A DNA stretch of 64,000 nucleotides from Erpobdella octoculata (GCA_963978895.1 OZ022239.1:15532874-15596873), one strand, 5' to 3'; counted from the first letter of the stretch, positions 44,233 through 56,840 are shown. Made by a program: numbers and translations. The notes: generated by a model not told the origin, from the letters alone.

Positions 44233-44833
44233 TGATGATGATTACAAAGAAGATGTGTGTGATAATGGCGGTGATTATGACGATAAGGCTGATAATGTCG
44301 ATGATGATGTTAGTTTAGGTTGCCTCTCGATTTATTAGTAAACTTCTTTTTTTAAAGTGACAGATTAACAAAATGATTTTATGGCAAATTGTAATATTTC
44401 TAAACACTGCAAATATTGTGATGACGACTAAGTCTTGGCGATAATGACTGATTGAAATGCTATATAAACTTAAAGTGGAGTGTTTGAACTGCACGAAAAG
44501 ATTTTCGAATCAGCACAGAGGTGTTTACCCAGAGACCACATTAAAAATTTCAAAAGAACGTCTTTTCTGACTTAAGGATAAAGTCGAGAGCGTCTTCAAA
44601 GCGTGTCAGTCCCTGAACGCTACTAACCTCGACGTTGTGTTGAAAAACTGTTTGATAATCTTCCTCTTCCACCCTCCTTCATCTCCACTGCAAGCAAAAG
44701 GTCACATGTGTTGGTCGATTGAACACGTTACGGATTTCGTCTTCTGTTCAAAGTCTCACAGTTGACGTCTGTCGCTGTCACAAGATTATGTGTGCTTTTG
44801 TTGTGCATGTGTGCACGCGCTCGCTCGTGTGTA

Positions 44834-44872
44834 TGCGTGTGTGTGTGTCTGTGTGTGTGTGTGTGTGTGTGT
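44834..44872 (+). repeat. (GT)n microsatellite
   Basis: About 38 bp of GT with two interruptions. Confidence 0.9.
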
Positions 44873-45105
44873 TATGGTTTGCGCAGTGAGACTTAATAAA
44901 GCACGGGAAACAATTGATGACATAAAAGTTGGTTAGTAAACGCTTTAATTGACACCTAAATAAGCTGTAATTCTTTTTAACTGCAAAGCGGTAAAATTTG
45001 ATTTTCTCAATAATAAATGTTAATTTCCTGCATGAAAAAATGCTTTTATAACGGTGGAGTTATAATACATTGGTATGTGGCTACAAGTTACAAGTTAACA
45101 TTGAA

Positions 45106-45215
45106 CTAGAAATAACCCGTAAAATATGACGGATTTTTAAAATTTAAATCGAAAAAATAGGATGCCCGGCGTTGCCGTGTTTTTTTTAATGTTTTTCTCG
45201 ACATTTCTCTTTCAT
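45106..45215 (-). mobile_element. Helitron-like 3' end, family Z, abutting a family X fragment
   Basis: The minus strand reads CCGTCATATTTTACGGG (hairpin), TTATTT, CTAG (45106-45109), T. About 45 bases match the 3' end of the element at 60331. From 45160 a family X fragment (GCCCGGCGTTGCC) follows without its own CTAG. Confidence 0.6.
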
Positions 45216-46990
45216 TATTTTTTTCGTTTTTTTCGTTTTTTTCTTTTCTTCTCTTTTTCTCTATTTTTTTTTGTTTTTCGTTCTGTCTGTTTTTTTCTAT
45301 TTATTTACTTGTTTTTTTTTCACTTTTTCTTTTTTATTTTTCCCAACCTGAGTTTTTGTTACATTCACAGTTACACTGAACAGTACAGAATAGTTATCAA
45401 AGCACACTTATATGTGTTAATAAAACCCCTCACTTCTGAGGCTGCATTTTAATATCTTATTAAAATAAACTAAAATAATATAGAAAACTTTAATTTAAAT
45501 CATTAAATCAAATCAAATCAGTTTGACAATATTTAATATGGCGTGATTCAACAGACTTCTAGGTCACAAACAGGTGTGTCTTGAGAGTCTTTCTAAAATG
45601 TTCGGATGTAGCTACGTTTAAGTATTTTGTATACAATTAATAAAACTGCTTTTATTCTTGCAATGGTTTTTTTTAAAACCAATATGTGTAATGATAGAAA
45701 CTTCTCAAAGCCCGGCTAGCTCTTGATCTGCAGGTATTTTACTGAAGTTGGTATGACAATGCTCCAGTTTCTTAATTATACATACTTTGAACTGGTTTTT
45801 TTTGTTTTTGTTTCTCTTTCAGTTTTATTTCTCTTTCTTTTTTTTCTCTCTTCCTGTATTTCTCTATTTCAATTGCTACTATTCTCTTTCTTTGTCTCTA
45901 TTTTTTCTGTTTCTATTTTGTTTCTCTCTCTTCTTTTGTTACATAATAAAAATACGTTAACTTTTTCTGTTAAATAAATATTTGTTAAATTGTTCTGTTA
46001 CATAACTATAATTTAATTTTTTATTATATGTTTATTCTACATTTTTATACATTTTTTATAATGTAGAAAACTTTAATGAGATTTTTTGTCGTGTTAAAAA
46101 TTTACAATTTAAAAGTAAAAAAGAACGAGAGAAGAAGAAATAAAAGAGATTCGTTGGTGGCAAACAAACAAGCGGAAATTAATCAGAGCAATAAAAGGCG
46201 GTCATTCATCATACTTCCATCTCTGCTGTGCTGCCTCCTGCCCTCCCACGCCCTTATCCCTCCCTGGTACCCTCTACGGTGCTAGACAGGGGTAGCTTTT
46301 ATTAGAAAAAATTATTGTTTTTTTTTCATTCTTTATCATTTTTGCGTGAGAAATATTCAGAATAAAACGTTTTTTGCTTACACAATCTTTCTGGCCCCAT
46401 TGCTTTTCTAGAAATAAACTATTGTTTAATAGCACACAAAATTTTTGAGAAACTATTAAACATTTTTATTTAATTTTGATTATGCTGCTTGATAAAAACA
46501 AATTTAAAGCAAAGGTTTTTTGGAAAAAACTTTGTTATATAGTCAACCTTAAGATAAATTACATACTTGAATTAATCTTTTGCTTTTTATTAAAAGTGAA
46601 TTATTTTTAATAATAAAATGTTTCAATTTATTTATTTCAAATAATAAGATGGTTGAATTTTGTGGTTATAAGCATTGTTTATGTCATCCCATTAATTTCA
46701 GAGTTCATTTAATCACAACTTTTTTTATTTAGGTAAAGTACTCATTAATTATTTAAATAATTAATTAATTATCTAGACGGTTTTGTCGCTGAAAGATTTG
46801 GAAAATGCACATCAGTAACTAATCAGTTTCAGCTCTTGATTGTTACACAAGCAGCTTCATTTGTACCCAACCGGGAGATATTACCCAAGTTGTCAGTCAA
46901 TGCTTTAAACCTCAAGTTTTGTTAGTTTAAAGGCAGATCTATATTTTAGTTCATTCTAAAACTTTTTTGCTTGTTTTTTTTGGCCAACTC
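45216..46990. other. Gene-poor, T-rich stretch
   Basis: Long T- and TTC-rich tracts (about 45180-45350 and 45790-45960) and plain A+T-rich sequence. No coding signature, transposon ends or RNA gene seen. Confidence 0.55.
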
Positions 46991-46996
46991 CTTCAC

Positions 46997-47000
46997 CATT

Positions 47001-47098
<98 letters not shown>

Positions 47099-47215
47099 TC
47101 CCTCGCTTTCACTCTCTTTCTCTCCTCTTTCTTTCCCTCTTTTTCACTCTCTCTTTCACTCTCTTTTTCACTCTCTCTTTCACTCTCTCTTTCACTCTCT
47201 CTTTTTCTCTTTCTA
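46997..47215 (+). repeat. (CT)n microsatellite grading into CTTTCACTCTCT repeat
   Basis: About 95 bp of pure CT, then a 12-bp-like CTCTCTTTCA pattern to about 47210. Confidence 0.96.
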
Positions 47216-48159
47216 CCTCACTGGATTGTTCTTATTGTTTTTACTCCTTTTTGTCATCGTTAATCATTTGTATGCCACTAACAAGCTGCCTGCTAAGCAA
47301 ACGGTAATCTGATCATCAGCTGTGCGTCATACATAACGTAGGTACGTGGGATTGAAATTAATGCCAACTGTTTATTTGCTTTATAATGATTGATGCTTTT
47401 GGTGATTATATATTTTTCCGTTCTTGTTAAGCAAGATTTATTTGATTCATTTTTGTCCGTAATTAGAAATTGTCAAAATTGCAAAAACTGACATGAAAGA
47501 AAATAAATTAGTATATATACGATTAAAAAGAAAAGTTATTGCTAGAATAATCATAACAAAAAACAATGAGATCTTTCTTCTTTAAATTTTTCCCAGCAAA
47601 ATTTTATCGTTGGCTTAACAATAAGTTAAATGACCAAATAAAACGGCGCTGCTTTGTTTGAGAAACGGGGTTTTTAACGGTTATTTTACGTTTATTTTAG
47701 TGTTATTAAAGCGTAAAATGTTGCGATTTCACTAGGCAACGTAATCTTGAGAGAACACAACTTTTATGTAATATAAACAAGAAGGAATGTTGATCTAATA
47801 TGAAATGTGCCTTTCTTATCAACTAACGACAAATTTAATATTCAAGACACTCAAAAGAACGTTTCATTTTAGAATAACTATTGGAAAAAACTTCCATAGA
47901 AAAACTGCGGTATGAAAAAACGTGGAAAACCTTTTATAGTCTCTAAAACGTTATATTCGATGTCGTTTTTATTTGACACTCGGGGCCGTTGTGCGCCGAC
48001 GTCATGCAAGATTATGGAGACCCCTGGAGGTGTTTAACGTCAAGGTTAACTGCTCTTTTACGACTCCAAATTTTTCTCTCAACTGCCGTGAAAGTAGGGA
48101 AAGAAAGGTGAAAAATTTGCTCAGATCGAGTTTTCTTTAGTTAGGAGTTCTTGAGAAAT
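47216..48159. other. No gene recognised
   Basis: A+T-rich. A short G/C-richer patch at about 47980-48040 contains GACGTCA (a CRE-like motif). No reading frame of note. Confidence 0.45.
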
Positions 48160-48161
48160 TC

Positions 48162-48440
48162 TTGTGGAGGTGCATGGTTCATTGTGATACTGTGTGGAGG
48201 TGCATGGGCCATTGTAATACTGTGTGGAGGTGCATTGTCTATTGTGATACTGTGTGGAGGTGCATGATCCATTGTGATACTGTGTGGAGGTGCATGGTCC
48301 ATTGTGATACTGTGTGGAGGTGCATGATCCATTGTGATACTGTGTAGAGGTGCATGGTTCATTGTGATACTGTGTGGAGGTGCATGATCCATTGTGATAC
48401 TGTGTAGAGGTGCATGGTTCATTGTAATGCTGTGTGGTGC
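48162..48440 (+). repeat. 30-bp minisatellite, about nine units
   Basis: The unit starts TGTGGAGGTGCATG, has a variable G/A T/G C/T C core and ends CATTGTGATACTG. Period exactly 30, so both strands stay open across it. Not a gene. Confidence 0.96.
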
Positions 48441-51415
48441 TTGCTGGATGCTTGCTTAATAATATTTTTGGACCGCCTACATTACTCTACATTTATCCGA
48501 GAAAATGTTCCATAAAGACTAGCAAATAACTTATACATCATCCACGTGTTACCATTTAAAAAAGTTATTGTCATTCAAAATTATTTTGATCAAAGTTTAC
48601 GGTAATGTAAATAAGAAACAAAATTAGTTACTTACCAATTTATATTTTTCTAATTACACAGCAAGACATGCTTTAGTGTCAAAGCATTCTCTCAAAAATA
48701 AAAAAATGCAACTCATTTATTATACACTTTTACTTAACTTCATCGTAGTATCTGCTAATCTTGTAAGCAATTTTTTACCAAGTTTCCGTTCTCAGATTGA
48801 GCTGATATGTTAAAATATTTGCCAATTAGGCATGTTATTAAAGTTTTGTTAAAAAAAGCCATTTTTGCTACTTTGAGAAGATAAACAAGAAAAAAATTAA
48901 AAATTTTCAAATATCAACAAAATTGATGGAATCCTTAGTATTTTTTTAATTTTAAATAAAAGTTTGTAATAACATAAATAAAATAAAAATGGTAATTTGT
49001 ACGGTTCTTGAAAGCTTAAGTGCACTCTATCACGAAGCCAGAAATTGTTTTAAAATAAACAAAAAAATTCAATTTAGACTCAAAAGTCTTGGATATAAAA
49101 ATTGTATTAAAAAATCATAAAATCTTGAGCAGTTTAATATTTTTAAAACAGTTCTTCAGCGGAACATGTTGAAAGAGATGATGAAAAAAAATAAAAATAC
49201 ATTTCATGATCTACAGTTTCAATATATTTTTTTTCATTAAAAATTTGTTCATCTTTTAATGTCTTTTTTGCGCAAACAAGAAAAATTTCCATGACAAATT
49301 ATTTTTAGCTCCAGTTGGTTTTAAATTTTAAAAACTTGCTTCTACCCATTAGTGCCTAAGATCTTAGATTTTTCTAATTTTTTGATATTATGTTGGTTTT
49401 GTGCTCAAAATAAGATATCTGAAATTAAAAATTAAAAATAATGCACAAATTATTTTTAATGATTTTTTTCAATTATTTTAGCTATTATAACCAAAATTAC
49501 TTATGTTCAAATCTTTTCCATAGAAACATTTTTCTAAAATTTTGATTTAAAATTTTTAATTTTTTTTAATTTTTTTTATTGATTAGATGCTTTATTTAGA
49601 CTGTTCCTCACTATATTTCAAATAAGCAAAAGTGTTTCATAGGCTTACTTAAAGATTTATAGATATAAAACAATATATCTACAAATCCGTGGCATACCAG
49701 TCTCAAAAGGAACTTGTGAGAATGCCAATTCAATAAAAAATGATTTATTTTCAATCTTGCATTTATTATATTAGGCTTGTTAATCAGAGATTTAGAGGTG
49801 AAAGTTGTTTCTGCAGTAAATATATTTTTAATACCAAGTCTCCACGACCAACAAACAAATACAATTTGATGCAAAATCTACGGAAATGAAGCTGTGGCAG
49901 CTGTTAATTTAATTTTAGCAGAATTTGTTAAAATAGCAGTTGCTGGAGCAAAATAGTTGCTCTTAATCCGGCAATGAGAAGGCAGAAGAAATGAATCCAA
50001 ATTTGACTCGGCACGTCTTCTTCGTCTGAAATAAAACTCAAAAAAACATTTATTTCTTTAAATGCACGAACGCGATACGGATAAGCCCAAGTAGAATTCA
50101 ACAAATAAAAATAGAAAAGTAGAAATAATCAAAAGTGAATATCGGTTGTGCTGGAGTGTTGGGTTCAATTTTATGAAACATACGTGGGTTGGGTTGATAA
50201 AACATTGCATCAACCCATCACAATCCATGTTTATCTCTGGAAAAAATTGAGGAAAAAAGGGAATGTGAAGCAAAGAAAAAAAATACAAAAAATGGAAAGA
50301 AAGTAAAAAGAGACAAAAGGAAAAAAAACAGAATGAAGGAAAGAAAAAGAGAGAATGAGAGGTTTGAATAAAAAGTGGAAAGAGAACTTCTGTTATTTAA
50401 GCCTTATCTCGCGGGAATATGGCAAATGTTTGTTTTATCGTCTCACGCACTTCGATTTTATGCCGAGAACATTAAATTAAGCTTAGAACCTCCTGTAGAG
50501 CACGCACGTTATGCACACACGCATGAACATTCGTAAGAACACATATAATTTATATATATATTTTTTTTAACAAGTTAATTATTAATATAGGAGTTATAGG
50601 AGCTACTGTTATAATAGCCGCAAGGTACTCGCTGCAAAACTAGTAATACAAGCTCACACATATTCACACATTCTTCCACAAATTTCCACACATACACTCA
50701 CACGTACATACACATATTTTTATACACATGCACACACTTCCACATCACGGAAAAACACCTCTTCATTCTCGTACTATTCAATTCGCTTGCGAGCATGCGA
50801 AGTCTGAATAGAAATACAAACGATGAGACAGCTACCTTCTTCTGAGTATTTTATATTTCCGCGAAACTACAAGTGACATCATAAACCTAGTTTTTTTGTA
50901 TAAATTTTTTTTATTTATAAAATTTAGCAGACTGCAGTGTCATCGGCAAAGTTTCAGTTTGATCGACAGACTAAAAGTGGGTTAAATAGAACTTCAAAGG
51001 TCTTGTCACAAAATAACCGTGAACTAAAAATATTAAAAAAAGTTGTTAAAAATTATTTAATGGTTACTACCTTCTGAAAATATTTTTTTAAATATTTGTT
51101 GAAGTGTTTGTCTGGTGACTGGAAAGCTTTTTTAAGTTTAAACAAATTTTCACGAAGTCTGTCTTTTATGTCAAAATTCAAAGATTTTTGCTAAAAAAAA
51201 TTTATTTAAAGATGAAATCAAGCATTATTTTTAATAATTTTTTTTTTAATTTTTCCTAAAGTTATCTTTTTTTCAGCAACTTTCATTCAATCTCTTCCTA
51301 CACTTCTTTCTTTCTTTCTTCCTTATTCACCTCATAACATCTAAGCAAGGTAGGAACAGCGTGCAAGAAAGGGAAGCAGAAGGGAGAAGAGGAGTGGAAA
51401 TTACCAATCTGACGG
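48441..51415. other. Large gene-poor A+T-rich stretch
   Basis: No ORF with recognisable composition, no transposon ends, no tRNA-like boxes. A CACACA-type and purine-rich area occurs at about 50520-50760. Confidence 0.5.
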
Positions 51416-51610
51416 CACCACGGAGCACGCCAGAAGGGTCGGGTTACTCATCTACTGCGGATTAGAACGGCGCGTATAAATAAGCAACGCCCGACGCAGT
51501 CACGGTATTACGACGAGGGTAACGAATCGCCACTAATTCATGCCGGAGTATTACGGCACGGTTCAAGGAAGGGAGGTAGTTAATGGGATGGTAGGCGTGC
51601 GATCGTCCAG
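51416..51610. other. G/C-richer island with TATA-like motif
   Basis: Clearly richer in G, C and CpG than its surroundings (GACGGCACCACGGAGC, GAACGGCGCG, GCCCGACGCAG). TATAAATA is at about 51475-51482. No protein or RNA family recognised. Possible promoter, enhancer or unidentified repeat. Confidence 0.35.
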
Positions 51611-51638
51611 CTGTGTTGTTATGTTCATGAATAGTCAT

Positions 51639-51800
51639 ATATATAACAATGGGTACTTATATATAACAATGAGTACTTATATATAACAATGAATACTTAT
51701 ATATAAAAATGAATACTTATATATAACAATGAATACTTATATATAACAATACTTATATATAACAATGAATACTTATACATAACAATGAATACTTATATAT
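51639..51800 (+). repeat. 20-bp minisatellite
   Basis: About eight units of ATATATAACAATGARTACTT. Confidence 0.93.
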
Positions 51801-51984
51801 AATAATTCTCACTTATTATGAACGAACTTTATTTAACGCTCTTTGATTTTTTGTAACTGTCATTTTAAACAGAGATTTAAAGGCGACTTGTTAGTTGAGA
51901 AATTCCAACTGTAAAATATTTGTTTGCATTTGCTCATTTTTGCAGTTTTTATACAACTGACTTCTCATTTTCAAAATAACATTT

Positions 51985-52160
51985 ACAACATGAACCCGAA
52001 CTTAAACATTTGAAAACGTGAAACCCGAACCCGAACGTTCGAAAAATGGAAACCCGAACCCAAACCTGAACTTTTGAAAATGAGAAACCCGAACCCGACC
52101 CGGTGTTTTGAGAAATTAAAACCCGCAACCCGAGCTTTGAAAAACTTAAACCCAACCCCA
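51985..52160 (+). repeat. Degenerate AAACCCGAACCCGAAC repeat
   Basis: Four or five imperfect units of about 40 bp (GAAACCCGAACCC plus TTTGAAAA). It is followed by a SINE family 2 copy. Confidence 0.75.
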
Positions 52161-52174
52161 TGGATTTCAAATCT

Positions 52175-52333
52175 AGTCCCAAGCCTGGATAAAGGAGGAG
52201 GGGCAGTTAAAAGGATCAAATTTTGATCCACGACAGGAAGTACTTATGTGCTTCCTACATTCAGCCGATTCAGTCTTAAAACACTTGGTGTAAAGGACTA
52301 TAAACTATAATAAAAAAAAAAAAAAAAAAAAAA
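52175..52333 (+). mobile_element. SINE family 2 copy with 12-bp target duplication GATTTCAAATCT
   Basis: The insert starts AGTCCCAAGCCTGGATAAAG and ends ACTATAATA plus about 20 A. GATTTCAAATCT occurs at 52163-52174 and 52334-52345. Same family as 33284-33451; slightly shorter at the 5' end. Confidence 0.92.
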
Positions 52334-52888
52334 GATTTCAAATCTGGGTACCTTTATTGAAATCTAGTACTAAAAACCATTATCAGGCATTTTTTCATGA
52401 AAAACATTTCTTGCTGTCTGGTAGCGCCTCTGAACAGTTAGCTATATTTGTCTACTACAGGAGCGGATCTTCAGTTACCAGAAATTATTTAACCAAGAAA
52501 TACATGAAAGACCAATCTATAAAAAAGACTGAATAAATTTATTACAAAAACAACAATATTTTAATACATATTATAAATTTTAAGGACTGGATCTAATTAA
52601 TGAAAAAAGAATCTTTAAGTATAATTTTATTGTTTTATGTTTTAACCTTCAAATAGACACTTTGAGACACTGGCGGATTAAGAAACATGCCCCTTCCAAA
52701 AATGCAAAAGTCGCTATTTTGATCTGACATCCCATTAAAATGGAATGGTACTGTTTTAGCCACGAACGCCACCACGTGGACCAAATATGCGCAAAGAAAC
52801 ATTAAAGGACCAAATCTTAATTTTATTAATAAGGCTTTTATACTAATTTCGATCGCTTTAAAATCAGCCTAAGATCACAACTGGAGTC

Positions 52889-53027
52889 AACTCCGCGTTG
52901 TTTTGCAAGTCAGTCCCATGCCTGGAAAAAAGAGGAAAGAAAATTTAAAAGAAAGTTCTTAGGTACTTCCTACAAACAGCCATTTCAGTCTTAAAACACC
53001 TGAAGTAAAGGGCTATAAACTATTATA
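52889..53027 (+). mobile_element. SINE family 2, older copy
   Basis: AACTCCGCGTTGTTTTGCAA and AGTCCCATGCCTGG match the 5' part; TTAAAACACCTG and GGGCTATAAACTATTATA match the 3' part. No clear target duplication. Confidence 0.8.
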
Positions 53028-53351
53028 TAAACTAGTGAATCAAAAAACAAAATTTTTTAAAAACACACTTTTATATAATCGATTGTGTAGGCCACATTCT
53101 GTTACATAAAAATGAGCACATTAGCATAGACAATAACTAGTTCGACGAAAATATCACAAATAATTATTTAATTAAATTTTGTCCAATTGATCCGCAAAAT
53201 TGATAGAATGCATTGTTAATTAGTTCGGAGGTATTTTTAAATTTTTAAATCTCTAGCTCATCGGGAAGTTAGTTTGAAATCGATTGCAAAATTTTGACTA
53301 CAGATCGACAGACAGAGAAGTCAAGTTAAGTAAAAGTGTGTAAAAAACGGG

Positions 53352-53527
53352 ATCATCGCAACTGATCCCAGGACAACTGATCCCAGGACTACTGATCCCA
53401 GGACTACTGATCCCAGTACAACTGATCCCGGGACAACTGATCCCGGGACAACTGATCCCACGGACAACTGATCCCACGGACAACTGATCCCACGGACAAC
53501 CGATCCCATAGACAACTGATCCCATAT
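53352..53527 (+). repeat. Foldback left arm, array A (GGACAACTGATCCCA)
   Basis: About 11 units of 15-16 bp. Its reverse complement is at 55637-55823. Confidence 0.95.
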
Positions 53528-53602
53528 CTGCATCATTTTATATTTCACTGTTTCTGCAATCAATAAACTGATATTAACATAGATAATTTCTGATTTCTGT
53601 TT

Positions 53603-53683
53603 GTATGTACAAATGTATGTGTATGTATGTATGTATGTATGTATGTATGTATGTATGTATGTATGTATGTATGTATGTATGTA

Positions 53684-53714
<31 letters not shown>

Positions 53715-53811
53715 ATGTATGTATGTATGTATGTATGTATGTATGTATGTATGTATGTATGTATGTATGTATGTATGTATGTATGTATGTATGTATGTAT
53801 GTATGTATGAG
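53603..53811 (+). repeat. (GTAT)n microsatellite
   Basis: About 200 bp of GTAT tetranucleotide with a short GTGTGT break near 53687-53698. Confidence 0.97.
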
Positions 53812-53934
53812 TATGTTTGGACGCTGTAGTGATGGTCTTAGTCATGGACTCCTAAATAAGCCGATAAGAATTAATGTTGGAGTGTCTTCATTAATTCATT
53901 TAATTCATATCTTTGAAAAAAAAACAACTTCTGA

Positions 53935-54125
53935 CCCGTCAAATGGGCCCCCGACAAAAGGGCCCCGACAAAACAGCCCCGACATTACGGCCCCCGACAA
54001 ATGGGCCCCGACAAATGGGCCCCGTCAAAACGGCCCCGTCAAAAGGGCCCCGACAAAAGGGCCCCCGTCAAAACGGCCCCCGACAAAACGGCCCCGACAA
54101 AAGGGGCCCCGACAAAAAGACCCAC
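53935..54125 (+). repeat. Foldback left arm, array B (CCCCGACAAAAGGG)
   Basis: About 13 units of 14-15 bp with internal variants (GACAAATGGG, GTCAAAACGG). Reverse complement array at 55152-55342. Confidence 0.95.
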
Positions 54126-54529
54126 ATTCTTAGCCGTATTGCTTAAAGCCTACTTTGTATAGCCTTAATTTTATGCACGACAGGGCTCCCGACATAACGA
54201 CACCGATAAAAGGTTCCTTATTTTCTAGTTTACATTAAAAGAGCACTGTGTATTTTTGCATTTAAAAGGTCAAATCAAAATGGATAGTATTTTTGTGAGA
54301 GTGACCGTTTTACAGCTCTATTTCACTTTTAGTTTGCTTAAACCCGTTAAGGACCAAAACTTTATTAATGGGATTTCTATTATTTTTTTTTGTTTTTTTT
54401 TTAGTTACTCGCTTATGTTTTAACAAATTTATTTTTATTTTGTATTTGATAGAATACCTTGAAAATTCACTATGCTCGTTTTCGAACAGTGGTCGTATAG
54501 ATTACTGAAAACGACAACATTTTTTCAAA

Positions 54530-54901
54530 CGTCAATTTTTTTGTCTGTGTGTGCGTGTCCTCTATGCATTTCGGTTGTAATAAAATTTTTACACAACCTT
54601 GAGAGCCAATGGGGGAAGGTTTTTGTAAAAAAATTGAAATCGGTCACAAAATAAGCGAGCGGGAGAGCGAGCGGAAACGGGAACTGGAGAATGAGCGGGA
54701 ACAAGAATGGAGAAGTAAGCGGAAACGGAAAAGCGACAGAAAGCAAAAGAGCGAGCAGGAAAGGGAAAGCGACCGGAAACGGGAGAGCAAGCAGGAACGG
54801 GAAAAAGAACGAGAGCGGGAGAGCATGCGAGAAGAAAACGGAAGCTAGAGAGAAAAACGATAGAAAAACCTCTAAAAACCCCAAGCAACGCCGGGTACTA
54901 G
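54530..54901 (+). mobile_element. Helitron-like element, family X, nested in the foldback element
   Basis: Begins near GTCCTCTATGCATTTCGG, has ACACAACCTTGAGAGCC, then a GCGAGCGGAAACGGGA-type repeat. Ends CCAAGCAACGCCGGGTA, CTAG (54898-54901), T. Confidence 0.6.
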
Positions 54902-55151
54902 TGTTTGATAATTGAAAATGAAATTTCAAGTTTTTTAAGGATTTATCGGATGTTTACTAATTTTTTTCATTAAAAAATTTATCATTTTTTCTGTTTATAA
55001 ATTTACGATAAATTGCAATTAATGCTAAAAATTAATTACTAAAAATTAATTTAAATGAATAACTAGAAGAAAGAGACTATTAAATATGGTATATACATAT
55101 GTACAAAAAATCAAGGCTATACGAGATGGGCTTTAAGAAATGCAGCTAAAA

Positions 55152-55342
55152 TATGGACCCTTTTGTCGGGGCCCTTTTGACGGGGCCGTTTTGTCGGGGG
55201 CCGTTTTGACGGGGGCCCTTTTGTCGGGGCCCTTTTGACGGGGCCGTTTTGACGGGGCCCATTTGTCGGGGCCCATTTGTCGGGGGCCGTAATGTCGGGG
55301 CCTTTTTGTCGGGGCTCTTTTGTCTGGGGCCCATTTGACGGG
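55152..55342 (-). repeat. Foldback right arm, array B
   Basis: Reverse complement of the array at 53935-54125; CCCTTTTGTCGGGG and CCGTTTTGACGGGG units. Confidence 0.95.
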
Positions 55343-55636
55343 GTACCGAGCTAAACTCTATTATTTTTGGATTGGCACGGTTCCATTTCTCATTATGAAT
55401 TTCACGCAGAAAGGAGTAAAATGATGAAAAGTAATACGAACTTGTCAAGTTCATTTCGACTGTGTATCGTGCCCTCGTGCGCTTATACTAAATATTATTT
55501 CTCCGTTTACTAACTGGAGTAGCCAGTATCATTATCACCACCACCGTTGTCGTATGCAGCCAGCCATCGTAAGCTGGCTACGTAAGCATCACCACCACCA
55601 TTGTCGTCAAAATATGAGTTAAAAAATGAGTTGCTT

Positions 55637-55823
55637 GTGTCTATGGGATCAGTTGTCTATGGGATCAGTTGTCCATGGGATCAGTTGTCCGTGGGATCAG
55701 TTGTCCGTGGGATCAGTTGTCCGTGGGATCAGTTGTACTCGGATCAGTTGTCCTGGGATCAGTTGTACTGGGATCAGTTGTACTGGGATCAGTTGTCCTG
55801 GGATCAGTTGTCCTGGGATCAGT
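55637..55823 (-). repeat. Foldback right arm, array A
   Basis: Reverse complement of the array at 53352-53527; TGGGATCAGTTGTCC units. Confidence 0.95.
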
Positions 55824-55844
55824 AGGCACTAACCCGTAAAAAAC

Positions 55845-56598
55845 ATCCAGAGGTTAAATAAGATACTGTGCTTATGCATTCCATATTATGATTAGGAGAT
55901 TTTCAACTAAAAAAATTTCGAATGCATGTTGCAGTTACAGCTGAAAACATGTTTTTTTTTATTTTTTGCGACTTTTCTAACTGCTGCGCCCCCGCAATTG
56001 CCGGACCTACGTTAGCCTAAGCCTATTACTAGATGTACATAGACATGAAGGAGGAGGGAGCTTGCATAATTGCTGTTGCTGTAATGATGTATCACTAGGA
56101 ATGCTAGAGTTTTTAATATAGTGCCGGAAATAGATCGGAGGCTAGCCGAACCACTGCTTTCTTCAATTAATTAAATAAATTTATTTTTCTGAAAAAAATT
56201 TGTAATTTTGTAAAGTTTTTGTAATTAGAATTAATTTTATTTTATATCTCTTTCAATTTTTCCCTAATAAATCTGAATTTTTTTAGAACGAATTGTCCTT
56301 AATTACATTTATATCCACCAAATCTCAACTTGAACGGATTGCAAAAAATTGGTTAATTGTGATTTTGTTTTTTATGCAAGCATAAAAGAAACGGCAAAGT
56401 TAATATTAAAAATTTAAAACAAGTAAAGGTAGAAAATAAATTTAAAAAATGTTTTTATTTGCCTCTATATCTGAGTCAACGAACTAAAATTTTTGAATCT
56501 AAAACAACCGTTACGCTCAATCTTGTACATTGTTTATTTCTTTCATATGAAATCAAAATTCATAAATTTAATTTGATGTATGGATTAGTTGTTATCTA
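55845..56598. other. No gene recognised
   Basis: A+T-rich spacer. No termini, reading frames or RNA boxes seen. Confidence 0.5.
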
Positions 56599-56631
56599 AC
56601 CCTAACCCCAACCCTAACCCTAACCCTAACA
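56599..56631. repeat. Interstitial telomeric (CCCTAA)n
   Basis: About five units of CCCTAA/CCCCAA, nearly perfect. Confidence 0.92.
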
Positions 56632-56840
56632 GACAACTTTGATTAATTTTAATTGGTTTAAGGTCTAATTCATGTCGGAAACATTAAATTCGTGTATTGT
56701 CATCCAGAATAAAGCCTTCCTGAAAGTTTTAAAGCTCTAGGTGGTCGAAAAGTGGGTGAATTTTTGTTTCTAAGATTTGATCACCACAGACAAACAAACA
56801 AACAAACAGAGAGATGAGTGAAATTAAATAAAAGCATTTA

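Larger units (their letters stand above)
53349..55835. mobile_element. Foldback/Mutator-like element with inverted minisatellite arms and 9-bp target duplication GTAAAAAAC
   Basis: GTAAAAAAC flanks both sides exactly (53340-53348 and 55836-55844). The ends are GGG and CCC. Inside each end, in mirror order, is first a GGACAACTGATCCCA array and then a CCCCGACAAAAGGG array. The right-hand arrays are reverse complements of the left-hand ones. Long inverted ends made of short tandem repeats with a 9-bp duplication is the foldback plan known from Drosophila FB; 9 bp also fits Mutator-like elements. No transposase is present. A Helitron-like copy (to 54901) and a (GTAT)n run are nested inside. Confidence 0.85.

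Noticed and set aside
44093..44338. Acidic poly-Asp protein
   Set aside because: Trinucleotide repeat; no conserved flanks, no splice context, and the neighbouring frame is equally open.
48141..48422. Ten-residue repeat protein on the minus strand
   Set aside because: The period of the minisatellite is exactly 30, so frames on both strands stay open by chance.
48162..48440. CRISPR-like repeat array
   Set aside because: Units are contiguous with no spacers and the genome is eukaryotic.
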